From Streptomyces sp. AM 2-1-1 (GTDB taxonomy: Bacteria > Actinomycetota > Actinomycetes > Streptomycetales > Streptomycetaceae): 64,000 nt of DNA. Shown one piece after another: positions 42,853-51,494 of the stretch. The stretch covers positions 2,976,001 to 3,040,000 of the forward strand of contig NZ_CP119147.1 of NCBI RefSeq assembly GCF_029167645.1, given 5' to 3'. The stretch's first letter is position 1; each line of letters starts with the position of its first letter. The position numbers were made by a program, and so were the translations under genes. Below the pieces are notes generated by a model, which saw nothing but the letters and a program-made list of their open reading frames with translations, was not told the origin of the DNA and ran no database searches.

Positions 42853-44766
42853 TCACTTCCGGTACAGCGCCTCGATCTCGGCGGCGAAGTCCCGTGCCAC
42901 CACGTCGCGTCTGAGCTTGAGGGAGGGCGTGAGGTGGCCGCTCGCCTCGGTGAAGTCGACGGGCAGCACGGTGAACGCGCGGATCGACTCGGCGCGGGAG
43001 ACGGAGGTGTTGGCGTCGTCCACGGCGTGCTGGATCGTCCCGCGCAGCTCGGGGTCGTCGATCAGCTCGCCGAGCGGGACGCCCTGCTTCTTCTTCATCT
43101 GCCGCCAGTGGGCGAGGCCGTCCTCGTCCAGGGTGATCAGGGCGGTGATGAAGGAGCGGTTGTCACCGACGACCATGCACTGGCCGACCAGCGGGTGGGC
43201 GCGCAGCCAGTCCTCCAGCGGGGCGGGGACGACGTTCTTCCCGCCCGAGGTGATGATGATGTCCTTCTTGCGGCCGGTGATGGTGAGGTAGCCGTCGTCG
43301 TCGAGCACGCCGATGTCACCGGTGGCGAACCAGCCCTCGTCGACGGCCGGGACGGGCTCACCGCGCCGCGCGTCCCAGTAGCCGGCGAAGACCTGGCCGC
43401 CCCGGAGCAGGACCTCGCCGTCGTCCGCGATCCGTACCGAGGCGCCGGGCAGCGGCCAGCCGACGGTTCCCATCCGGGGTTTGAGCGGCGGGGTCACCGT
43501 GTGCGCGGCGGTGGTCTCGGTGAGGCCGTACCCCTCGAAGATCTGGATGCCGGCGCCCGCGTAGAAGGAGGCGAGCCGGCGGCCCAGCGGGGAGCCGCCG
43601 CAGATGACGTACCGGACGTGGCCGCCGAGGGCCGCGCGGATGCGGCGGTAGACCAGCGGGTCGTAGAGCCTGCGGGCCATCTTCAGGGCGGTGCCGGGGC
43701 CGGGGCCCGTGCCGTGTTCGGCGGCCTCCACCGCTTGCCCGTACCGCTGGGCGATTCCGGCGGCCCGGTCGAAGGAGGAGGCGCGGCCCATCTTCTCGGC
43801 GGTGGCGCGACCGGTGTTGAAGACCTTCTCCAGGACGTACGGGATCGCCAGCAGGAACGACGGCTTGAAGCCGGCCAGGTCCGCCAGCAGGTCCTCGGTG
43901 CGGATCGACGGGGCGTGGCCGAGGCGGACCCGGGCGCGCATGCAGCCGATCGCGACCATGCGGCCGAAGACGTGGCTGAGCGGCAGGAAGAGCAGGGTGG
44001 AGGCGGGGTGGGCGGAGACGGACTTGAAGACCGGGTGCAGGAGTTCGATGGCGTTGTCGACCTCCGCGAAGAAGTTGCCGTGGGTGAGCACGCACCCCTT
44101 GGGCCGGCCGGTGGTGCCCGAGGTGTAGATGAGGGTGGCGGGGCTGTGCGGGCCGAGCAGCCCGCGGCGGGCGTCCACCGCCGCGTCGGGGACGCCCTGA
44201 CCGGCCGTTCGGAGGCGGCCGAGCGCCCCGGTGTCGAACTGCCACAGGTGGGCCAGGCCGTCGAGTTCCCTGCGTTCCTGGCTGACGATGCGCGCCTGCT
44301 CCTTCGTCTCCACCGCGCAGGCCCGTGCGCCCGAGTCCTGGAGGATCCACCGCACCTGGTACGCCGAGGACGTCGGGTAGATGGGCACGGTGACCAGTCC
44401 GGCGGCCCAGGCGGCGAAGTCGAGCAGCGTCCACTCGTACGTCGTACGGGCCATGATCGCGATCCGGGCTCCGGGCTGGAACCCCTCCGCGATCAGGCCC
44501 TTGGCGACGGCGCGCACCTCGTCGGCGAACGCGCGCGCGGTCACGTCACGCCAGCTGCCGTCCGGCTCCTTGCGGCTGAGGACGGCGTCCTGCGGTGCCT
44601 CGCGGGCGTTGGCGAAGGGGATGTCGGCGAGCGAGCCGTGCCGGACGGGCGGGGCGAACGCGGGTACGGAGACCTCCCGCACCCGGCCGGCCGCGTCCCG
44701 CACCGTGCGCGGCTCGACCAGGACGGGGGACGGGGCGGGCGCGGGGGAAGCGGGGGGCGTGGACAC
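42853..44766 (-). CDS. Long-chain fatty acid-CoA ligase (AMP-binding)
   Basis: 637 residues. ATP/AMP motif LIYTSGTTGRPKGCVLTHGN (about 222-241), linker EGYGLTETTAAHTV (about 405-418), and late motifs WFATGDIGVLDDDGYLTITGRKKDIIITSGGKNV (about 468-502) are complete. It resembles FadD-type long-chain ligases that make acyl-CoA via acyl-AMP. The GTG at 44766 has AGGAG six bases upstream. It is 68 bp downstream of the thiolase gene, on the same strand, so beta-oxidation or lipid modification is the likely setting. Confidence 0.92.
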   Translation of the reverse strand: MSTPPASPAPAPSPVLVEPRTVRDAAGRVREVSVPAFAPPVRHGSLADIPFANAREAPQDAVLSRKEPDGSWRDVTARAFADEVRAVAKGLIAEGFQPGARIAIMARTTYEWTLLDFAAWAAGLVTVPIYPTSSAYQVRWILQDSGARACAVETKEQARIVSQERRELDGLAHLWQFDTGALGRLRTAGQGVPDAAVDARRGLLGPHSPATLIYTSGTTGRPKGCVLTHGNFFAEVDNAIELLHPVFKSVSAHPASTLLFLPLSHVFGRMVAIGCMRARVRLGHAPSIRTEDLLADLAGFKPSFLLAIPYVLEKVFNTGRATAEKMGRASSFDRAAGIAQRYGQAVEAAEHGTGPGPGTALKMARRLYDPLVYRRIRAALGGHVRYVICGGSPLGRRLASFYAGAGIQIFEGYGLTETTAAHTVTPPLKPRMGTVGWPLPGASVRIADDGEVLLRGGQVFAGYWDARRGEPVPAVDEGWFATGDIGVLDDDGYLTITGRKKDIIITSGGKNVVPAPLEDWLRAHPLVGQCMVVGDNRSFITALITLDEDGLAHWRQMKKKQGVPLGELIDDPELRGTIQHAVDDANTSVSRAESIRAFTVLPVDFTEASGHLTPSLKLRRDVVARDFAAEIEALYRK

Positions 44767-44834
44767 GTACGGCTCCTGGGGTGGGGTCACGGTCGGAGGG
44801 TGGATCGGAGGGGCGCCGGAACTGTCTCTCCTGG

Positions 44835-46097
44835 TCACGGCCGCTCGAGGATGGCCGTCACCCCCAGGCCGCCGGCCGCGCAGATCGAGATCAGCCCGCG
44901 TCCCGGCCCTCCTCGCTCCGCGAGCAGCTTGGCCAGGGTGGCGACGATCCTCGCCCCGGTCGCCGCGAACGGGTGGCCGGTGGCGAGCGAGGATCCCGCC
45001 ACGTTGAGCTTCTCCCGGTCGACGGGGCCGAGGCCCTGCTGCTCCCAGGCCGCGAGGGTGGCCAGCACCTGCGAGGCGAACGCCTCGTGCACCTCGACGA
45101 GGTCGAAGTCCTCCAAGGTGAGCCCCGCCCGCTCCAGCAGCCGGGGCACGGCGTGGGCGGGGGCCATCAGCAGGCCGTCCTCGCCGTGCACGTGGTCCAC
45201 GGCGGCGCTCTCGTACAGCGAGAGGTAGGCCTGTGGTTCGAGGCCGCGCTCCCGGGCCCACTCCTCGCTCGCCAGGAGCACGGTGGCGGCGCCGTCGGTG
45301 AGCGGGGTGGAGTTCCCGGCGGTCATCGTCGCGTCGGGGTGTCCGGCCCCGAACACCGGCTTGAGCGTGGCGAGTTTCTCGACCGTGGAGCCGGGCCGCA
45401 GGTTCTGGTCGCGCTCCAGGCCGAGGTGGGGGACGACGAGGTCGTCCAGGAAGCCCCGGTCGTAGGCGGCGGCCAGGCGCTGGTGGCTGGTGGCGGCCAG
45501 CAGGTCCTGGTCCTCGCGGGGGACGGCCCAGCGGCGGGCGGTGATCGCGGCGTGTTCGCCCATCGAGAGGCCGGTGCGCGGCTCCGCGTTGCGCGGGATG
45601 TCCGGCACGAGGTGGCGGGGGCGTACCGCCGCGAGGGCCTTGATCCGGGCGGCGTTGCCCTTGGCCCGGCGGGCGTTCAGCAGGATGCGGCGGAGCTCGT
45701 CGTTGACGCCGAGGGGTGCGTCGCTCGCGGTGTCCGCGCCGCCCGCGATGCCCGAGTCGATGACGCCCAGGGTGATCTTGTTGGCGACGGTGATGACGGC
45801 CTGGAGGCCGGTACCGCACGCCTGTTGGAGGTCGTACGCCGGTGTGCGGGGGTCCAGCGCGGAGCCGAGCACGGTCTCGCGGGCGAGGTTGAAGTCGCGG
45901 CTGTGCTTGAGGACGGCCCCGGCGGCGAACTCCCCCACCCGCTGCCCGGCCAGCCCGAACCGTCCGACGAGCCCGTCGAGCGCGGCGGTGAGCATCTGCT
46001 GGTTGGACGCCTCGGCGTAGGGGCCGTCCGAGCGGGCGAAGGGGATGCGGCTGCCGCCGAGGACGGCGACCCGGCGCGGCTGCGGGAGGGGGATCAT
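44835..46097 (-). CDS. Acetyl-CoA C-acyltransferase (thiolase), FadA2-like
   Basis: 420 residues. Nucleophilic Cys in LQQACGTGLQAV (about 94-105); the HEAFA, GHPFAATGAR and CAAGGLGVTAIL motifs of thiolases follow. Length and motifs fit the FadI/FadA2 group. ATG at 46097 was preferred to an in-frame start 7 codons upstream. It is divergent from a FabG4-type reductase gene and shares the palindrome at 46294. In mycobacteria fadA2 stands in the same divergent position to fabG4-htdX. Confidence 0.9.
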   Translation of the reverse strand: MIPLPQPRRVAVLGGSRIPFARSDGPYAEASNQQMLTAALDGLVGRFGLAGQRVGEFAAGAVLKHSRDFNLARETVLGSALDPRTPAYDLQQACGTGLQAVITVANKITLGVIDSGIAGGADTASDAPLGVNDELRRILLNARRAKGNAARIKALAAVRPRHLVPDIPRNAEPRTGLSMGEHAAITARRWAVPREDQDLLAATSHQRLAAAYDRGFLDDLVVPHLGLERDQNLRPGSTVEKLATLKPVFGAGHPDATMTAGNSTPLTDGAATVLLASEEWARERGLEPQAYLSLYESAAVDHVHGEDGLLMAPAHAVPRLLERAGLTLEDFDLVEVHEAFASQVLATLAAWEQQGLGPVDREKLNVAGSSLATGHPFAATGARIVATLAKLLAERGGPGRGLISICAAGGLGVTAILERP

Positions 46098-46178
46098 CGC
46101 GGTCCTCCCGTCCGGCACGTCCCGGCCGTCGCGGTCGCCGGGAACGTGCGGACCGTGCCGGCCGCCCCGTGCCGTCCA

Positions 46179-46226
46179 GCCGGTCCGGCCGTCCTGAGCA
46201 CTCCGGCCGGTCCGGCCGTCCTGAGC
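46179..46226. repeat. 21-bp direct repeat in thiolase/FabG intergenic region
   Basis: GCCGGTCCGGCCGTCCTGAGC occurs at 46179-46199 and again at 46206-46226, offset by 27 bp. It lies upstream of the thiolase start and may hold a regulator site; no known motif. Confidence 0.65.
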
Positions 46227-46293
46227 CCTGCCGTCGCTCCGGGCCGTTTCCGCAAGCGGTTCATCTCGACCAGCTCCTGACTCCTGAGTAAAC

Positions 46294-46307
46294 TTACTCC
46301 GGAGTAA
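46294..46307. promoter_or_regulatory. TTACTCCGGAGTAA palindrome, thiolase/FabG promoter
   Basis: Perfect 14-bp palindrome midway between the divergent thiolase and FabG start codons, with an extra GAGTAA half-site at 46286-46291. The TTAC-N6-GTAA form recurs before the TetR gene (49771) and the universal stress gene (18362). Likely the TetR operator for the lipid block. Confidence 0.8.
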
Positions 46308-46335
46308 ATCTACGACCGAGCAGGGAGTCTGGACA

Positions 46336-47664
46336 ATGGCCGACCGCTATCTGCACCTGACCGGCACAGCACCCGGCCGTTTCCTCTCCCGCCGCCTCGG
46401 CCTCCCCCAGCCCGTGCCGCTGCGCCGCTGGTCGCTGGAGACGCCCACGCTCGACGGCAAGGTGCTGCACCTCACGGCCGGTGGACCGGCCGTCCCCGGC
46501 GAGGTGCGCGAGCTGCTCGACGGTCTCGGCCTGCCGGTGGTGGAGCGGGCGGAGGAGGCGGTCCGGCCCGCCGGCATCGTGGTGGACGCCACGGGCCTCA
46601 CCACCGTCCCGGGGCTCGCCGCCCTCCACGCGGCGCTGCACCCCGTCGTCCGCTCGGTCGCCCGCAACGGCCGGGTCGTCGTCCTCGGTACGACCCCCTC
46701 CCCCGACGACCACCACCAGGCCGCGGCGCAGCAGGCGCTGGAGGGGTTCGTCCGCTCGCTGGGCAAGGAGATCGGCCGGGGCGCCACCGTGCAGCTGGTG
46801 CGGATCGTCCCCGGTGCCGCCGCGTCCGCCGGGTCCACCCTGCGCTTCCTCCTCTCGCCCCGGTCCGCGTACGTCAGCGGCCAGGTCGTCGAGGTCACCG
46901 GCGCGACGCCGGACCCGGTCGCCGACTGGGTCGCCCCGCTCTCCGGCCGTACCGCCCTGGTCACGGGCTCCGCTCGGGGCATCGGCGAGGCCGTCGCCTC
47001 CGTGCTCGCCCGCGACGGGGCCCGGGTGATCTGCCTCGACGTCCCCCGGGCCGAGGAGGACCTGGCCCGTACGGCCCGCCGGCTCGGCGCCACCGCGCTG
47101 CCGCTCGACATCACCGCGCCGGACGCCGCCGAGCGGATCGCCGCCGCCGTCCCGGACGGGCTCGACGTCCTCGTGCACAACGCGGGCATCACCCGCGACC
47201 GGCGCCTCGTCAACATGGCGGCCGACCGCTGGACCTCCGTGATCGACGTCAACCTCGACTCGGTGCTGCGGACCACGGACGCGCTCCTGAAGGCGGGCAC
47301 CCTCAACCGGGGCGGCCGGATCGTCGCCACCGCCTCCATCGCCGGGATCGCCGGCAACAACGGCCAGACCAACTACGCGGCGAGCAAGGCGGGCATCATC
47401 GGACTGGTCCGCTCCCTGGCCCCGCGCGCGGCCGCGGACCACGGGGTGACGGTCAACGCGGTCGCCCCCGGTTTCATCGAGACGAAGATGACGGCCGCCG
47501 TGCCGCTCTTCATCCGCGAGGCCGGCCGGCGCATGAACTCGCTCTCCCAGGGCGGCCTGCCGGTCGACGTGGCGGAGACCACCGCGTGGCTCGCGCAGCC
47601 CGCCTCCACCGCCGTCAACGGCCAGGTGGTCCGCGTGTGCGGCCAGAGCCTGCTGGGGGCGTGA
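46336..47664 (+). CDS. High-molecular-weight 3-oxoacyl-ACP reductase (FabG4-like)
   Basis: 442 residues, two domains. The N-terminal domain (about 1-200) is a flavodoxin-like part without the NAD motif. The C-terminal domain (about 205-442) is the SDR catalytic half: TGSARGIG (about 215-222), LVHNAGITRDRRLVNM, and NYAASKAGIIG with the Tyr and Lys (about 345-355). This is the FabG4 group. ATG at 46336 has GGGAG about 10 bp upstream. The downstream MaoC gene overlaps its stop (GTGA), so the two form one unit. Confidence 0.92.
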   Translation: MADRYLHLTGTAPGRFLSRRLGLPQPVPLRRWSLETPTLDGKVLHLTAGGPAVPGEVRELLDGLGLPVVERAEEAVRPAGIVVDATGLTTVPGLAALHAALHPVVRSVARNGRVVVLGTTPSPDDHHQAAAQQALEGFVRSLGKEIGRGATVQLVRIVPGAAASAGSTLRFLLSPRSAYVSGQVVEVTGATPDPVADWVAPLSGRTALVTGSARGIGEAVASVLARDGARVICLDVPRAEEDLARTARRLGATALPLDITAPDAAERIAAAVPDGLDVLVHNAGITRDRRLVNMAADRWTSVIDVNLDSVLRTTDALLKAGTLNRGGRIVATASIAGIAGNNGQTNYAASKAGIIGLVRSLAPRAAADHGVTVNAVAPGFIETKMTAAVPLFIREAGRRMNSLSQGGLPVDVAETTAWLAQPASTAVNGQVVRVCGQSLLGA

Positions 47665-48530
47665 GCCCCGTGACCGGTCTCGGACCCACCCTGCTGCGCG
47701 GCGCTGCCGCCTCCCCGTTCAAGCGTCCCGGCCGCCCCGGCGCCGTCCTCCCCGCCACCCGGCTCTCGCGCCCCGCCGCTCCCGTAGCCGCCGCACCCCT
47801 GGCGCGCTACCGCCAGATCTGCCGGTTCCCCGCCACCGGTCCGCTCCCCCTGACGTATCCGCACGTGGCGGCCTTCCCGCTCGCCATGCGGCTGATGACC
47901 GCGCGGGCGTTCCCGCTGCCGGTCCTCGGGCTGGTGCACACCTGGATCGAGATCACCTCCCACCGGCCGGTCCGCGCCGACGAGGCGCTCGGGCTCACCG
48001 TGTACGCGCAGTCGTTGGAGCCCCACCGGCGGGGGACCGAGGTGACCGTGGTGACGGAGGCCCGGGTGGCGGGCGAGCCGGTGTGGGAGTCCCGCAGCGG
48101 GTACCTCGCCCGGCACCCCGTACGGGGGGCGGCCCCGGCCCCCGAGACCTCGGCGCCAGAGACCTCGGCGCCAGAGACCTCGGCCCCCGCGCTGCCCGCC
48201 GTCGCCGAGTGGCGGCTCCCCGGCGACCTGGGACGGCGGTACGGCTCCGCCTCCGGCGACCGCAACCCGATCCACCTCCACCCGCTCACCGCCCGGCTGT
48301 TCGGCTTCCCCCGGCCCATCGCGCACGGCATGTGGACCGTCGCCCGCTGCCTCGCCGAGGTGGAGGGCGCCGAGCACGTCCGGTCCCTCCGGGCACGGTT
48401 CCGGGCGCCCGTACCGCTGCCGGGGACGGTGACGTACGCGGCGGACGGCTCGGGCACCGCCTTCGAACTGCGCGGCGGTCCGGACGGCGAGCGGATCCAC
48501 CTCACCGGCTCGGTGACCCGGGACGTGTGA
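47661..48530 (+). CDS. MaoC-family dehydratase (HtdX-like)
   Basis: 289 residues with the double hot-dog layout. The catalytic hydratase motif is in SGDRNPIHLHPLTARLFGFPRPIAHGMW (about 196-223; Asp and His). A three-fold Ala-Pro-Glu-Thr-Ser repeat (about 162-176) joins the two hot dogs. GTG at 47661 overlaps the FabG stop by 4 bp. It hydrates enoyl thioesters; with FabG4-type reductase and thiolase it would complete one beta-oxidation or fatty-acid-elongation cycle. Confidence 0.88.
   Translation: MSPVTGLGPTLLRGAAASPFKRPGRPGAVLPATRLSRPAAPVAAAPLARYRQICRFPATGPLPLTYPHVAAFPLAMRLMTARAFPLPVLGLVHTWIEITSHRPVRADEALGLTVYAQSLEPHRRGTEVTVVTEARVAGEPVWESRSGYLARHPVRGAAPAPETSAPETSAPETSAPALPAVAEWRLPGDLGRRYGSASGDRNPIHLHPLTARLFGFPRPIAHGMWTVARCLAEVEGAEHVRSLRARFRAPVPLPGTVTYAADGSGTAFELRGGPDGERIHLTGSVTRDV
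48144..48188. repeat. 15-bp in-frame tandem repeat in the MaoC gene
   Basis: Three copies of GAGACCTCGGCGCCA (48144-48158, 48159-48173, 48174-48188; the last differs at its 3' end) encode the linker. The length can change in steps of five residues without breaking the frame. Confidence 0.8.
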
Positions 48531-48644
48531 GGCACCGCGGGGGATCTGTGCCGGGGAGGGGCGACCCGGGAGGCGCGGCCTCTTCCCTTCGCGCGGCCGG
48601 CGACGGAGCATGCCCTACGACGCATCACGACGACCGGAGGAACC

Positions 48645-49073
48645 ATGGAGAACGCGACCCGCTTCCGCACCGCGGTGGAGAAGGGCGACCCGGCGTCGTT
48701 CGACGCTCTGTTCACCGACGACGTACGCCTCTACAGCCCGGTCAAGTTCACCCCCTTCGAGGGCAAGCCCCAGGTGCTCGGCCTCTTCGGCGTCCTGCTC
48801 CGCGTCTTCGAGGACTTCCGCTACGTCGGCCACTTCGAGGGTGCCTCCGAGACCAGCGCCGACGGCGCGGAGGCCCCCTCGGAGGTGCTGCTCTTCCGGG
48901 CCACCGTGAACGGCGCGCAGATCCACGGCATCGACCTGCTCCACTTCGACGAGGCCGGTCTGATCAAGGAGTTCACCGTCATGGTGCGCCCCCAGTCCGC
49001 CGTACAGGCGCTGGGCACGGCGGTCTACGCCGAGCTGGTCGCCGAAGGGCTCGTCCCGGGCGCGGAGTCCTGA
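48645..49073 (+). CDS. SnoaL/NTF2-like fold protein
   Basis: 142 residues, a small alpha+beta barrel of the NTF2/SnoaL superfamily. TRFRTAVEKGDPASFDALFTDDVRLYSPVKFTPFEGK is the typical opening and the later FEDFRYVGHFEG and VVNGAQIHGIDLLHFDEAGLIKEFTVMVRP segments match. These proteins range from polyketide cyclases to isomerases; none of the known active-site sets is complete here. GGAGG lies just upstream of the ATG. Third gene after fabG-maoC on the same strand, 114 bp away. Confidence 0.84.
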   Translation: MENATRFRTAVEKGDPASFDALFTDDVRLYSPVKFTPFEGKPQVLGLFGVLLRVFEDFRYVGHFEGASETSADGAEAPSEVLLFRATVNGAQIHGIDLLHFDEAGLIKEFTVMVRPQSAVQALGTAVYAELVAEGLVPGAES

Positions 49074-49101
49074 GCCCCGGCTCCTCACCCGGGGTGCGCG
49101 C

Positions 49102-49743
49102 CTAGGCCGGCGGCTGCCAGGGACGGCCGTGCATGAGGTTCTCCAGGCCCGCCCAGGAGAAGTTCATCAGCGTCGCCGCCGCCTCCCGGGCCGAGACGCC
49201 CGGCGTCTCGTTGGCCCAGCCGGCGAGCGCCTCGGCAGCCCCCACCAGCGCCTGCGCGAGGCCCACCACGTCCCGGTCGGGGAGCGCGGGGTCGTGGTGC
49301 GCCTCCCGGGCGGCGGCACCGATGAGACCGGTGACGAACGCGACGATCTCGTCCCGCATCGCGGTGATCTCCGAGGCGAACGGCTCCCCGTGGGTGCGCG
49401 CCTGACGGTGCAGCACCGCCCACCCGTCCGGGTTCTCGGCGGTGTGCAGGAAGAACGCCCCCAGCCCTTCCCAGAGTTGGCGGTCGGCGGGCAGACCCGG
49501 CTCGACCCCCGCCTGGACTGCGTCCACCAGTGCCTTCGCCTCGCGCCGGATGCACGCGGTGAAGAGCTCCTCCTTGGAGTTCAGGTAGAGGTAGACCAGC
49601 GGTTTCGACACACCGGCGAGCTCGGCGATCTCGTCCATCGAAGCCGCGCGGTAGCCGCGCTGCCCGAAGATCTGCACCGCCGCGTCCATCATCTGCTGCT
49701 CACGCACGGCGCGTGGCATCCGTTTGCTCTTCACCGCATCCAT
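49102..49743 (-). CDS. TetR/AcrR-family regulator of the lipid block
   Basis: 213 residues. Helix-turn-helix (about 18-60; AAVQIFGQRGYRAASMDEIAELAGVSKPLVYLYLNSKEEL) and a long ligand domain. The start at 49743 is followed upstream by the TTACTCCCCGGTAA palindrome (49771). Convergent with the SnoaL gene, and its operator form recurs in front of thiolase/FabG, so it probably represses the lipid block and itself, released by an acyl-CoA or fatty acid. Confidence 0.88.
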   Translation of the reverse strand: MDAVKSKRMPRAVREQQMMDAAVQIFGQRGYRAASMDEIAELAGVSKPLVYLYLNSKEELFTACIRREAKALVDAVQAGVEPGLPADRQLWEGLGAFFLHTAENPDGWAVLHRQARTHGEPFASEITAMRDEIVAFVTGLIGAAAREAHHDPALPDRDVVGLAQALVGAAEALAGWANETPGVSAREAAATLMNFSWAGLENLMHGRPWQPPA

Positions 49744-49768
49744 GTCGGACTTCCTTCCGCCCCCGCTG

Positions 49769-49786
49769 CCTTACTCCCCGGTAAGG
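49769..49786. promoter_or_regulatory. CCTTACTCCCCGGTAAGG palindrome before the TetR gene
   Basis: 6-bp arms CCTTAC and GTAAGG around TCCCCG. The core TTACTCCCCGGTAA aligns with 46294-46307. It lies 26 bp before the TetR start codon, the position of an autorepression operator. Confidence 0.78.
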
Positions 49787-49833
49787 GTACGGGGCACGGG
49801 CCCGGATCCAGGCGGCGCGACGCCCCTACAACG

Positions 49834-49875
49834 GCGCGGGGGCGCCCGGTCCCGTACGACCGGACGCCCCCGCGC
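49834..49875 (-). terminator. Long hairpin after the dicarboxylate symporter
   Basis: 18-nt arms at 49834-49851 and 49858-49875, complementary at all but one position (C against A), with a 6-nt loop. It lies 30 bp past the symporter stop on the minus strand. Confidence 0.75.
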
Positions 49876-49904
49876 GAGGTGCGGTGAGGTGGCGACGAGG
49901 CAGG

Positions 49905-51254
49905 TCAGGCGGCGACGGGGACCCGCGCCGGCTCGTCCTCGACGACCTCCGCCTCGTCCACCGGGGAGGCCGAGGCGGAGTGGTACTTGTCGAGGTCGAG
50001 GATCTTCTCGCGGGCCGAGACGATCACCGGGACCAGCGCCTGGCCGGCCACGTTGGTGGCGGTGCGCATCATGTCCAGGATCGGGTCGATCGCCATGAGC
50101 AGGCCGACGCCCTCCAGCGGGAGACCCAGCGTCGAGAGGGTCAGCGTCAGCATGACCGTCGCACCGGTGAGACCGGCGGTGGCCGCCGAACCGATGACCG
50201 AGACGAACGCGATGAGGATGTAGTCACCGACGCCGAGGTGCACGTCGAAGATCTGCGCGATGAAGATCGCGGCCAGCGACGGGTAGATCGCGGCGCAGCC
50301 GTCCATCTTGGTGGTCGCGCCGAACGGCACGGCGAAGGAGGCGTACGCCTTCGGGACGCCGAGGCGCTCGGTGACCTTCTGGGTGACGGGCATGGTGCCC
50401 ACCGAGGAGCGGGAGACGAACGCCAGCTGGATCGCGGGCCAGGCGCCCTTGAAGAACTGCAGGGGGCTGACCTTGGCGACGGTGGCGAGCAGCAGCGGGT
50501 AGACGCCGAAGAGCACCAGGGCGCAGCCGACGTAGACGTCCGCGGTGAAGGTGGCGTACTTGCCGATGAGGTCCCAGCCGTAGTCGGCGATGGCGTAGCC
50601 GATGAGGCCGACGGTGCCGAGCGGGGCGAGGCGGATGACCCACCACAGGGCCTTCTGGAGCAGCTCCAGGATCGACTCGCTGAGGGTGAGGATCGGCTGG
50701 GCCTTCTCACCGAGCTTCAGGGCGGCGATGCCGGCGACGGCGGCCATGAAGACGATCTGGAGGACGTTCAGCTCGGTGAAGGGCGTGATCACGTCGGTCG
50801 GGATGATGCCGGTGAGGAAGTCGAGCCAGGAGCCGGCGTGCTCCGGCTTGAGGCCGTCCTTCGGCGTGAGGCCGGTGCCGGAGCCCGGGTTGGTGATCAG
50901 GCCGATGGTGAGGCCGATGGCCACCGCGATCAGCGAGGTGATCATGAACCAGAGCAGGGTTCGGGTGGCGAGCCGGGCCGCGTTGTTGACCTTGCGGAGG
51001 TTGGTGATCGACACCAGGATCGCGAAGAAGACGAGCGGCGCGACGGCCAGCTTCAGCAGCTGGACGAAGATGTGGCCAATCTTGTCGAGCGTGGTGTAGA
51101 GCCAGTCGACGTCGTACGAGCGGGTGATCCAGCCGAGGACGACGCCGAGGACCAGACCGGCGACGATCTGGGCCCAGAAGGGCACCTTCGGTATGCGGAA
51201 ACCGGAGCTCTTGGGCTCGGTGGTCTCCGTGGGGGACGCGGAGTTCGCGGACAC
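49905..51254 (-). CDS. Dicarboxylate/amino acid:cation symporter (DAACS)
   Basis: 449 residues with eight membrane helices and two re-entrant loops. Signatures: SRSSVGTMPVT (serine-rich re-entrant loop, about 285-295), the GATTKMDG substrate motif (about 316-323; the family form is N/T-M-D-G), and GLTGATVMLTLTLSTLGLP. Family substrates are aspartate, glutamate, succinate, fumarate and malate. GTG at 51254 was chosen, with GGAG 7 bases upstream; a GTG six bases earlier leaves no space. A small leader peptide lies about 110 bp upstream. Confidence 0.9.
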   Translation of the reverse strand: MSANSASPTETTEPKSSGFRIPKVPFWAQIVAGLVLGVVLGWITRSYDVDWLYTTLDKIGHIFVQLLKLAVAPLVFFAILVSITNLRKVNNAARLATRTLLWFMITSLIAVAIGLTIGLITNPGSGTGLTPKDGLKPEHAGSWLDFLTGIIPTDVITPFTELNVLQIVFMAAVAGIAALKLGEKAQPILTLSESILELLQKALWWVIRLAPLGTVGLIGYAIADYGWDLIGKYATFTADVYVGCALVLFGVYPLLLATVAKVSPLQFFKGAWPAIQLAFVSRSSVGTMPVTQKVTERLGVPKAYASFAVPFGATTKMDGCAAIYPSLAAIFIAQIFDVHLGVGDYILIAFVSVIGSAATAGLTGATVMLTLTLSTLGLPLEGVGLLMAIDPILDMMRTATNVAGQALVPVIVSAREKILDLDKYHSASASPVDEAEVVEDEPARVPVAA

Positions 51255-51367
51255 GGACACACTCCAGACAGGACGCGGCGTACGCACGGGGCGCGCGCAC
51301 GCGGAGGAGAAAGAGGGGACGGGAGGCGGCGTCCTGCCGTGCAGGCGGCGCCGCTGCATGCTGCCGG

Positions 51368-51433
51368 TCAGTGGCGGCAACAGGCCGCGGACATACAGCG
51401 GCAGAGATCGACGTGCAGGCGCGCCACGAGCAT
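51368..51433 (-). CDS. Putative Cys-rich leader peptide (21 aa)
   Basis: A 21-residue peptide beginning MLVAR with the core LHVDLCR, then CMSAACCRH. The LHVDLCR core with a following Cys-Ser/Ala-x-Cys pattern is shared by a known group of Streptomyces leader peptides before transporter and sulfur-metabolism genes. An in-frame ATG 13 codons upstream (51472) is also possible. It sits in the 5' region of the symporter mRNA; a role in translation- or Cys-dependent attenuation is likely but inferred. Confidence 0.7.
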   Translation of the reverse strand: MLVARLHVDLCRCMSAACCRH

Positions 51434-51494
51434 GACGCCCGGGGCGTAGCGGATGCGCTCTGCTGTCTTCATGTCGTTCACGTTAACACCGGGG

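Noticed and set aside
46179..46226. Insertion-sequence ends
   Set aside because: The 21-bp units are direct rather than inverted, contain no gene and have no target duplication.
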